Source: Thiothrix sp. (lineage in GTDB: Bacteria > Pseudomonadota > Gammaproteobacteria > Thiotrichales > Thiotrichaceae). From it: 5,025 nucleotides of DNA. Below the pieces are notes generated by a model. That model had not been told where the DNA came from. It did not search any database and saw only the letters and a program-made list of their open reading frames with translations. The stretch spans positions 1-5,025 of the forward strand of contig DRMA01000128.1 in NCBI GenBank assembly GCA_011375245.1, written 5' to 3'. This document shows positions 1 to 5,025 of this stretch, piece after piece. Position 1 is the stretch's first letter, and every line of letters begins with the position of its first letter. Both the position numbers and the translations under genes were made by a program.

Positions 1-52
1 CTGTCTCAACAGGTGGTGCTTCTCTTGAAATCATCGCAAACTACATCAAGGG

Positions 53-109
53 GCAGTCGCGCCCTTCTTAATCGTTCCGCTAACCCGCCTCTAAAGAAGG
101 CGGGACTGC
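53..109. repeat. Long imperfect inverted repeat with an alternative inner hairpin
   Basis: GCAGTC at 53-58 pairs with GACTGC at 104-109. After a small mismatch, the pairing resumes with CCTTCTT (63-69) against AAGAAGG (94-100), giving a stem of about 15 bp around a 24-nt loop. A competing perfect 7-bp stem, CCCGCCT (84-90) with AGGCGGG (98-104), uses the same right arm, so the two folds exclude each other. It lies in DNA with no convincing gene and is followed by no T-tract, so it is not a standard terminator on the plus strand. Such GC-rich stems in AT-rich DNA are typical of dispersed repeats or of the ends of small mobile elements such as IS200/IS605 types. That assignment is inference; the pairing itself is seen directly. 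Confidence 0.5.
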
Positions 110-164
110 GCTCTGCAAGGGTGGGATTTATAGATATGTTATTTGTTCAAAGATGCTTATCTTC

Positions 165-190
165 TCGCTTTTTGAGTTTATCAAAAGCGA
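165..190. repeat. Inverted repeat (hairpin) upstream of the first 26-bp repeat copy
   Basis: TCGCTTTT at 165-172 is the exact reverse complement of AAAAGCGA at 183-190. Allowing one bulged T, the stem extends to 10 bp with the loop GTTTA at 176-180. No T-run follows on either strand, so a terminator role is doubtful. It lies 10 bp left of the 26-bp repeat copy at 201 and may belong to the same mobile-element scar. Confidence 0.4.
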
Positions 191-200
191 AAGGGAATTA

Positions 201-226
201 TTGGCATGGTTCAAAACAAGGTAACA
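201..226 (+). repeat. 26-bp direct repeat, copy 1
   Basis: This copy begins TTGGCATGGTTC and ends CAAGGTAACA. It is identical over 26 bp to 651-676, in the same orientation and with starts exactly 450 bp apart. The bases on either side differ between the copies. It lies 66 bp before the start codon of the transposase fragment at 293. A 26-bp target-site duplication would be unusually long, so a dispersed repeat or a recombination footprint is more likely. Confidence 0.85.
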
Positions 227-244
227 AATTCACATTGAAGAGCA

Positions 245-297
245 GTCATTTGGTATTCTTAATGAAATACCAATAACAATAAAAAAAGCCAAATGAC
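245..297. repeat. Nested inverted repeats covering the start codon of the transposase fragment
   Basis: GTCATTTGG at 245-253 is the exact reverse complement of CCAAATGAC at 289-297. Inside it, TTGGTATT (250-257) pairs perfectly with AATACCAA (266-273) around an 8-nt loop. The two stems share bases 250-253, but the inner 8-bp stem can form together with the outer GTCAT/ATGAC pair. The ATG at 293-295 lies in the right outer arm, so the start codon would be paired in a plus-strand transcript. No Shine-Dalgarno sequence is visible before it. The structure may be a mobile-element end, a translation-limiting leader, or both. Confidence 0.55.
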
Positions 298-685
298 CAC
301 ACTCACTATAGATATCACTTCAGCCACATCACCGTCAAAAGAAACTTCATTTTTTTGCCCAGCAAAGCAGCTTGATAAAAAGCAACGTCAAGATTTAGCT
401 GAACAAGCTTTATCAGGAACAGAGTCAATCAGCGAATTAGCAAAAGCAAATAAGATCTCCCGAAAATTTATTTACGAACAAAAAAACAAAGCTCAAACAG
501 GAATCAATGAGGCCTTTGCCGATGATACTCCTTCAGATGTTCTGTTTTATATTCCCGTCACTAAGACATGGCTTGTTCAAGTGGTATTGGAACTCGTTTT
601 AGTCTGCCATTCGTCTTTTAGGGGGGTTATTGTTTTTTTTAGAGATATTTTTGGCATGGTTCAAAACAAGGTAACACTTTCGTAA
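293..685 (+). pseudogene. Truncated transposase-like protein, N-terminal helix-turn-helix part
   Basis: This frame encodes 130 residues. Residues about 23-50 are polar and helical (CPAKQLDKKQRQDLAEQAL). They are followed by a helix-turn-helix-like stretch, ISELAKANKISRKFIYEQKN (about residues 46-65), a DNA-binding layout common at the N-terminus of transposases. Then comes a hydrophobic block, DVLFYIPVTKTWL then VLELVLVCHSSFRGV (about residues 82-111), which I recall from long transposase-like proteins of gammaproteobacterial insertion elements; this is memory, not a search. No DDE catalytic domain is present. After RDIF (about residue 119) the frame runs into the second 26-bp repeat copy and ends nine codons later, so the tail is repeat-derived. 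The start is the only in-frame ATG (a stop lies at 263-265) and it lacks a ribosome-binding site. Most likely an inactive remnant. A small DNA-binding protein is the alternative. Confidence 0.5.
651..676 (+). repeat. 26-bp direct repeat, copy 2
   Basis: Identical to 201-226. This copy overlaps the last codons of the transposase fragment and supplies the residues GMVQNKVT of its tail. The break between transposase-like sequence and unrelated sequence falls at or within a base or two of the repeat's left edge, so the repeat marks a junction. Confidence 0.85.
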
Positions 686-879
686 GAGATGTTGTACATT
701 GTGGGCATTGAGTTTTGTAAGGCGGATAAGAATGTATGTGGTTTTGAGTGGGAACGGTTGGTTTAGGCTTTGGAGAAATACTTAAACTCAATCACCCTGT
801 ATAACTCGTAAAAAGTCGTACGATAGTTGGGCGGCGAGATTTTAGTCTCGCAACACTCACTTGTCACATTATTAGGATT
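686..879. other. Gene-free spacer with a hairpin and a short palindrome
   Basis: No frame in this stretch gives a recognisable protein. It holds a perfect 8-bp palindrome TCGTACGA at 816-823 and a perfect 6-bp hairpin, GCGAGA (834-839) with TCTCGC (846-851), around the loop TTTTAG. The hairpin lies about 30 bp beyond the stop codon of the minus-strand methyltransferase gene and could slow its transcription. It has no following T-tract on that strand, so I do not call it an intrinsic terminator. The palindrome-plus-hairpin pattern resembles a dispersed noncoding repeat. Confidence 0.4.
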
Positions 880-1659
880 TTACTTTATTGAAGGATGTAG
901 CTGTTCATTCGTCTGTTTTATCACAATTTTTTTGGAAACAAAGACTATCCCCGCAAGTTTCTTGACAATAAGTTGTTGTATTGATGAAGGTAACCAAGAG
1001 ACTAAAGATTTTTTACTGCCAAGTCTTTTTTGAAGGAAATCATCTTCTATGTGCTGAGTCTCACGAAAATATTTATTATAGCTAGTATCAACTTCTTTTC
1101 GAGTTCTATAACAAGTCCATTTATCAAGCCATTCGCAAAAGTCTCGGCTCCAACCCATTATGCTTTTGTCTCCCTTATGATGCCCAAAGCCAATAAACCT
1201 TAATCCTGCTGTATAGTAAATTCTAAGGCGGCTGTTTTTTGGAAACCAATGAAGAAAGGGAATACCACAGTGAGCCTCACGCCAAACGCCCTTATCGGGG
1301 AATAAACTTAAAACTGAGCCATCAGGTTTCAATACCCGCTGAATTTCAGAAAGTACACTATCAAGGTCTTCGACGTGTTCCATTACTTGATGGTTGATGA
1401 CAAAATCAAATGAATTGGGTTTAAACGGAATAGTATCTTCATTAATCTTTTTAATGATTCCGTTATCAAATAACTCACTCTCAATCAATTTAGAATAGTC
1501 CCCTCCTTCGTAAAAAGTATCACATCCAAAAGCGTTGACATTATGCTCTCGTAGCATTTTGACAATCCTTCCATCACCACAACCATAATCGAGAACACGC
1601 ACATTATCATTGAGTTTCCTGTCAGTAACCCATTTGGTACAAAATTCGTAGTTATCCAT
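880..1659 (-). CDS. Class I SAM-dependent methyltransferase
   Basis: A 259-residue soluble protein of the Methyltransf_11/25 type. Motif I, the S-adenosylmethionine-binding loop, is VLDYGCGDGRIV (residues 22-33, with the GCGDG glycine loop at 26-30). An acidic residue D47 in AFGCDTF fits the ribose-binding position after strand 2. Motif IV is FDFVINHQVMEHVED (84-98), followed by EIQRVLKPDGSVLSLFP (105-121), the usual helix and strand 5. The C-terminal part (about 125-259) is rich in aromatic and basic residues and probably sets the substrate, which I cannot identify. Homologous layouts occur among methyltransferases of glycan, lipid and small-molecule pathways. The start ATG has a TAA stop two codons upstream in frame. 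A possible ribosome-binding site AAGGGG (1672-1677) sits 12 nt away, which is rather far. It stands apart from the chemotaxis genes (206 bp), so shared function is not implied. Confidence 0.87.
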   Translation of the reverse strand: MDNYEFCTKWVTDRKLNDNVRVLDYGCGDGRIVKMLREHNVNAFGCDTFYEGGDYSKLIESELFDNGIIKKINEDTIPFKPNSFDFVINHQVMEHVEDLDSVLSEIQRVLKPDGSVLSLFPDKGVWREAHCGIPFLHWFPKNSRLRIYYTAGLRFIGFGHHKGDKSIMGWSRDFCEWLDKWTCYRTRKEVDTSYNKYFRETQHIEDDFLQKRLGSKKSLVSWLPSSIQQLIVKKLAGIVFVSKKIVIKQTNEQLHPSIK

Positions 1660-1740
1660 TCTTTAGTAGAACCCCTTGAGAAAGCATCATTATTGCCAAC
1701 GTGGATTGATTGTATTCACCCACAGTAAATAGGACAAACA

Positions 1741-1764
1741 ATATAATATATATATAAATTATAT
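1741..1764 (-). promoter_or_regulatory. AT-rich palindrome with a possible -10 box for the methyltransferase gene
   Basis: ATATAAT at 1741-1747 is the reverse complement of ATTATAT at 1758-1764, in a run made only of A and T. On the minus strand, bases 1763-1758 read TATAAT, a perfect -10 hexamer about 100 bp upstream of the methyltransferase start. No good -35 box lies 16-18 bp upstream of it. The promoter call therefore rests on the hexamer and the AT-richness of the spacer alone. Confidence 0.25.
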
Positions 1765-1779
1765 GCTAATAATTACCAA

Positions 1780-1851
1780 TTATTTGTACAACACATTCAC
1801 CAAAATAGAAGACAACACCAATAAAATGAAGTTATACCTATGGACATTCAT
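1780..1851 (-). CDS. Candidate 23-residue single-span membrane microprotein
   Basis: An ATG at 1851-1849 opens a 23-codon frame ending in TAA at 1782-1780. The peptide starts MNVHRYN, continues with a hydrophobic core FILLVLSSILV and ends NVLYK. It is a typical short transmembrane helix with polar or basic ends. GAAGGA at 1865-1860, a strong Shine-Dalgarno sequence, begins directly after the stop codon of the chemoreceptor gene and lies 8 nt from the ATG, which is ideal spacing. The gap to the chemoreceptor stop is 14 nt, as expected for a third gene of that operon. A small membrane protein here could bind the receptor; this is inference. The frame is short enough to arise by chance, and T-rich DNA favours hydrophobic codons, so the ribosome-binding site and spacing are the main support. 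Confidence 0.35.
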   Translation of the reverse strand: MNVHRYNFILLVLSSILVNVLYK

Positions 1852-1865
1852 TGATTAAATCCTTC

Positions 1866-3731
1866 TTAAACTGACTGCTTTGCTTCCAACTGAAATACAT
1901 TCACCGACTTCACTAATTGCTGTCCATAAATTGCCATTTGTGTCGTCAAATCAGCCAATGAATGCAACTCTTGACTTCTTATCTGTGTTGTTTCAAGCAT
2001 TCGCTCCGTACGAGCTTGCAATGTTTTATTAATCACAACTTGCTCAGCAGACGACATAGCAATTTGTTCAACGGCTGTAATCAGTGCATTGGTTGCCTTA
2101 AGGTTAGCTTGCATTTGCTGTGCGGTTTCTTCGGTCAAGGTCGAACCTTCCACCACTTTTTCAATGGTTTGTTCCATTGTTGTCATGGTTGTATTGGCAT
2201 CATGTTGAATATTATTCACCAGCAGTGCAATTTGCTCGGTAAACTCGCGTGAACTCTCTGATAACTGCTGAATTTCTTCCGCAATCATTGAAAAGCCCTG
2301 TCCTGCTTCACCTGCGGCAGCCGCTTGCATACTGGCATTCAGTGCAAGAATTGTGGTACGTTCTGATAAGCTATTAATAATATCAACCACCTGTGTAATT
2401 TCCTGCGAACGTTCGCCAAGCCGTTTTAATTGTTTGCCTGTTTGTTGTACTGTTTCGCGAATCGACACCATATTACCCTGTGTACGTGAAACCATTTTTT
2501 GCGCATTAAGTGTTGAATCTGATGTTGTTTCTGCAATTTGGTTTGCTTGTTGCGCAGCATCAGCAATACTATCCAAACGTTGTAAAATAACCCCCAACTG
2601 GCTTGCTGTTGCTTCTCCTTCCGTCTGCTCTACTTTGGCTAATTCATTGACTGACAAAGCATAACGGTTCACATCCAATGATGCTGTTTCAACCAATGTG
2701 GCAACATCGCGCACCCTTTTCAATACTTCAGTGGTATCTGTCGCTAACTGATTAATAGCATCTGCTAATGGTCCTGTTGCATCCTCAGGTACTTGTGCGC
2801 GAGCGGTTAAATTACGCTCATTCAAATCAGCTACAGCTTCTAACAACATAAAAACGGAATCATTTAACTGTTTATTTTCTTGATCTGTTTGCTGTTGAAT
2901 CGCCATACGCTCATCCAACATTTGATCAAGGGTTTTTCCTAACTGACTTAATTGGTCATTGCCAGGCAATTGCGCCCGTGCATGAAAATCCCCCGCTGAA
3001 ATTTTTTGTGTTGTAGCAATCAGTTTATTAATAGGAGTGGCAATCGAACGAAAAACCAGAAAACCTAAACCGCCCAACATTAACAACCCTAATACAACAA
3101 TTACTACCGCTGTTCTAATAGAATTTTCTGTTTCTTCAAGGCTGACTGAAAACTCTTGATGTGCTAAGGATACATCACGCTCAAGACGTGTTGCTAAAGC
3201 ATCTTCAAGCGGATCAATATCGGCATATAAATCATTAGTAACATAAAGTTCTAGAGCGCCTCTGTCTTCCGCCTGCAATAATTTTTGTGCTGTTTTCAAG
3301 GTAGAAACATTCGCTTGCAAGGCCTGTATAACCTTGAGCACTTCAGGATCTTTTTCTGTAATAGAAGGCGCATTAATCTTCTTATAGTTAGCACTCGCAC
3401 GTTCAAAGGTTTTAATTGCTTGTGCTAATTTTTTTCGCCCATTTTCCCATGTTAAAACACCATGTAATACATCATAAAGTAATAAAGTATGATCTTTATA
3501 CATTGCCTTGAGAATGTAATTACTTTCAGCAATCATCGTTGCTCGTGCATTAATATCTTTTTGACTTTGTTTATTTTGGTTTAAGGCATAAAAAGCAAGA
3601 CTGCCCGTAAGCATGAGTAGAAATAATGAAAACAGGATAAGCAACGCAATACGTTGCCCCACTGATAAGGATAAACGCCCTATTTTGCTACGGGGAAATA
3701 TTACGGATGTTATTTGTTGATTAGTTAGCAT
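1866..3731 (-). CDS. Methyl-accepting chemotaxis protein, PilJ-like
   Basis: A 621-residue inner-membrane receptor. Residues 28-50 form the first membrane span (IALLILFSLF onwards). Residues about 51-205 are a periplasmic, mostly helical sensor. TM2 is about 207-227 (AVVIVVLGLLMLGGLGFLV). A HAMP linker follows (about 228-281, with ATPINKLIATTQKISAGDF), then a second HAMP-like stretch (about 290-342, with DLNERNLTARAQVPED), as in twitching-motility receptor PilJ. The cytoplasmic signalling hairpin spans about 380-615, with its tip at 457-485 (ERTTILALNASMQAAAAGEA, then GQGFSMIAEE). The tip keeps LALNA and AGEAG, which contact CheA/CheW-type proteins in the family, but departs from the consensus elsewhere. 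The sequence after it, QIALLVNNIQHD and TMEQTIEKVVEGS, also resembles PilJ. No CheR-docking pentapeptide ends the protein. The ATG is preceded by GAGAAG with 4-nt spacing, and the gene begins 10 bp after the binding-protein stop, so the two are probably co-transcribed. Output could be flagellar, gliding or type IV pilus motility. Confidence 0.95.
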   Translation of the reverse strand: MLTNQQITSVIFPRSKIGRLSLSVGQRIALLILFSLFLLMLTGSLAFYALNQNKQSQKDINARATMIAESNYILKAMYKDHTLLLYDVLHGVLTWENGRKKLAQAIKTFERASANYKKINAPSITEKDPEVLKVIQALQANVSTLKTAQKLLQAEDRGALELYVTNDLYADIDPLEDALATRLERDVSLAHQEFSVSLEETENSIRTAVVIVVLGLLMLGGLGFLVFRSIATPINKLIATTQKISAGDFHARAQLPGNDQLSQLGKTLDQMLDERMAIQQQTDQENKQLNDSVFMLLEAVADLNERNLTARAQVPEDATGPLADAINQLATDTTEVLKRVRDVATLVETASLDVNRYALSVNELAKVEQTEGEATASQLGVILQRLDSIADAAQQANQIAETTSDSTLNAQKMVSRTQGNMVSIRETVQQTGKQLKRLGERSQEITQVVDIINSLSERTTILALNASMQAAAAGEAGQGFSMIAEEIQQLSESSREFTEQIALLVNNIQHDANTTMTTMEQTIEKVVEGSTLTEETAQQMQANLKATNALITAVEQIAMSSAEQVVINKTLQARTERMLETTQIRSQELHSLADLTTQMAIYGQQLVKSVNVFQLEAKQSV

Positions 3732-3741
3732 TTATCTTCTC

Positions 3742-5012
3742 TCATTTATCATTAAGCCATTTATGCCATGTGTTTGCCTTTACTGGCAGCCACTGGTCCC
3801 CCTTTAATGCTGTCATAACAACAAAATCAGAGCCTTGATTATCACTACTAAAATCCATCTCCAAGCCCTCTAGATCAAAACGTTTTCCTTGATAAACAGC
3901 AATCAGATTTTCACGATTAATCACTTCGTCGTTTTTTTCAAGCTTCTTTAGACCATAAAGCAACAATTTACCCACAATATAACCTTCTTGTGAGACATAA
4001 CCGTAATCTTTACCTAATGCTGTTTGTGCTGCTTGAACAATCGCTAACTTACTATCAGCTAAAGGGACGACTTGCGTCATAATAACGTGATCATGTACCG
4101 AAAAACTATTTAAAGCTGTCAAAAAATTGTCAGCCCCAGTAAAAGAAACGGCACTAAAAATCCATGGCTGCTGTTGCTGTTGCTGCCGCTTAGCCTTTGC
4201 ATAAGCAATAAAGCGTGCAATAGAGGCATAAGAACCAACGGTAACAATAAGACGACAAGTACTCCCTTGTTTTTTCTCCCATGCCTTTAACGAATCATAG
4301 CCAGCGCGTGCCATAAACGTATTACGCATATAAACCCCTACAGGACCAATACCATTGCGTTCTGGCTCACTCCCCTTTTTAGCACTGACATGTAATACTG
4401 CATCCAATGCTTTAAGCACGGTTTCTCCACCTGATTTGTTTTCCAATGCTCTGCGTATTCCCATAACACCCGCCATTCCATAAGCATCATTTTGTACATA
4501 GGCACAAATATTTTCTACTGTAAGCCCTTGTTTTAATGCTTCATCAATCACTGCTTTTGTTTCTTGTACGTAACTTGCACGATAATTAATAATGGTGTTT
4601 TTTCTTGAACGTAAAAGTCCCGCTCCTGTAAAAAACCCAATGGCTGGAATCTTATTTTTTGCCAAAATAGGCAAGGAAACTTTTGCGGTGGGAGTACCAA
4701 CATTACCAGCAAATAATAAGACGTTTTTCTCAATTAACCGATTTGTGGCTTCAATCGTCTTACTTGGGTTATAAGAATCATTCAAGGTCACAAACTGAAT
4801 ACGATGCCCATTAATCGTTTGATCCTTTAACGCCGCTTCAATACCTGCTTTCATTCCTAACCCTAACCCTTTAGAACGTCCTTCGAGATCCATAACCCCA
4901 CCAATAATAATACTGGTATTAGATTTCCCCGATGCCTCTTTCGCCTGAATGGGTATAGAAAATACAAAAATCAAACATCCCAGACCTATCCAATAACAAT
5001 AGCGAAGAATGG
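3742..5012 (-). CDS. Periplasmic ligand-binding protein, LivK/Peripla_BP_6 type, 5' partial
   Basis: At least 422 residues are visible; numbers here count from the TTG at 4974. The mature part has the two-lobed fold pattern of branched-chain amino acid-type binding proteins: IIIGGVMDLEGRSKGLGLGM (about 22-41), NGHRIQFVTLNDSYNPSKTI (55-74), IEKNVLLFAGNVGTPT (81-96), LPILAKNKIPAIGFF (101-115), CAYVQNDAYGMAGV (157-170) and a late YVSQEGYIVGKLLLYGLKKL (326-345). The ligand cannot be read from sequence. The frame stays open upstream of the TTG for 12 more codons to 5010 (ILRYCYWIGLGC). Together with LIFVFSIPIQA this makes a signal peptide with probable cleavage after IQA. The true start therefore lies beyond the contig end, and the TTG is inside the hydrophobic core. 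The gene leads directly into the chemoreceptor gene (10-bp gap), and no transporter subunits are visible. A run of six glutamines lies at 264-269. Confidence 0.88.
4168..4185 (-). repeat. CAG/CAA microsatellite encoding six glutamines
   Basis: Six consecutive glutamine codons, mixed CAG and CAA, lie inside the binding-protein gene between AYAKAKR and PWIFSAV. The run sits just before a predicted strand, probably in a surface loop. Triplet gain or loss here would keep the frame, so length may vary between strains. Confidence 0.8.
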
Positions 5013-5025
5013 AGATCGGAAGAGC
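5013..5025 (+). other. Illumina adapter remnant at the contig end
   Basis: The last 13 bases, AGATCGGAAGAGC, are exactly the common prefix of the Illumina TruSeq adapters and end flush with the window. They are technical sequence, not genome. Genomic sequence stops at or just before 5012, so any residues translated from these bases should be discarded. Confidence 0.95.

Noticed and set aside
1..7. CTGTCTC at the left edge, equal to the first bases of the Nextera transposase adapter
   Set aside because: Only 7 bases match and the following bases differ from the adapter. Seven bases are weak evidence, unlike the 13-base match at the other end.
3..71. Possible C-terminal tail of an upstream gene, reading VSTGGASLEIIANYIKGQ then a stop at 69-71
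   Set aside because: The STGG-ASLE part recalls the STGGGASLE motif of phosphoglycerate kinase, but one glycine is missing and the following residues do not match that family's C-terminus. Only 22 codons are visible and they run into the inverted repeat at 53, so no gene call is justified.
13..276. An 87-codon plus-strand open frame
   Set aside because: It reads straight through two inverted repeats and the 26-bp repeat copy, has no ribosome-binding site and no recognisable domain, so it is probably chance.
689..766. A 25-codon plus-strand frame starting MLYIVGIEF
   Set aside because: The only purine-rich sequence lies too close to the ATG, the product is not recognisable, and the stretch is probably mobile-element debris.
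834..851. Intrinsic terminator for the methyltransferase gene
   Set aside because: The stem is only 6 bp and is followed on the minus strand by CGCCCAACT, not a T-run.
1962..2664. Plus-strand open frames inside the chemoreceptor gene
   Set aside because: They are antisense to a clear, full-length chemoreceptor coding sequence, and their cysteine- and serine-rich products are typical of shadow frames.
4975..5012. Lipoprotein signal (GLGC just upstream of the TTG)
   Set aside because: The cysteine lies in the middle of the hydrophobic core with more hydrophobic residues after it, and the preceding residues do not fit a normal lipobox. Signal peptidase I cleavage after IQA fits better.

Overview
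The window looks like a fragment of an AT-rich Gram-negative genome, most likely a gammaproteobacterium. The basis is a secreted periplasmic binding protein, a PilJ-like chemoreceptor and a degenerate transposase of a type I associate (from memory) with Thiotrichales/Beggiatoa-like bacteria. That lineage guess is weak. The last 13 bases (5013-5025) are the Illumina adapter prefix, so the right-hand edge is a true contig end with untrimmed adapter.

Left third (1-879): no intact gene. It is a scar of mobile or repetitive DNA. It holds several strong inverted repeats (53-109, 165-190, 245-297, 834-851), a perfect 26-bp direct repeat at 201-226 and 651-676 (exactly 450 bp apart), and between the repeat copies the N-terminal part of a helix-turn-helix transposase-like protein (293-685). 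Its recognisable homology stops just where the second repeat copy begins.

Middle (880-1865, minus strand): a class I SAM-dependent methyltransferase (880-1659), preceded by a very AT-rich spacer. The spacer contains a candidate 23-residue single-membrane-span microprotein (1780-1851). It has a good Shine-Dalgarno sequence starting directly after the stop codon of the chemoreceptor gene.

Right half (1866-5012, minus strand): a tight two-gene unit transcribed leftwards. The first gene is a LivK-type (Peripla_BP_6-like) periplasmic binding protein, cut by the contig end inside its signal peptide. Ten bases after its stop codon comes a 621-residue methyl-accepting chemotaxis protein with two membrane spans, a periplasmic helical domain, HAMP and a divergent PilJ-like signalling tip. 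No permease or ATPase gene is visible. The arrangement suggests that the binding protein presents a ligand to the chemoreceptor instead of, or as well as, feeding a transporter. The microprotein could be a third member of this unit.
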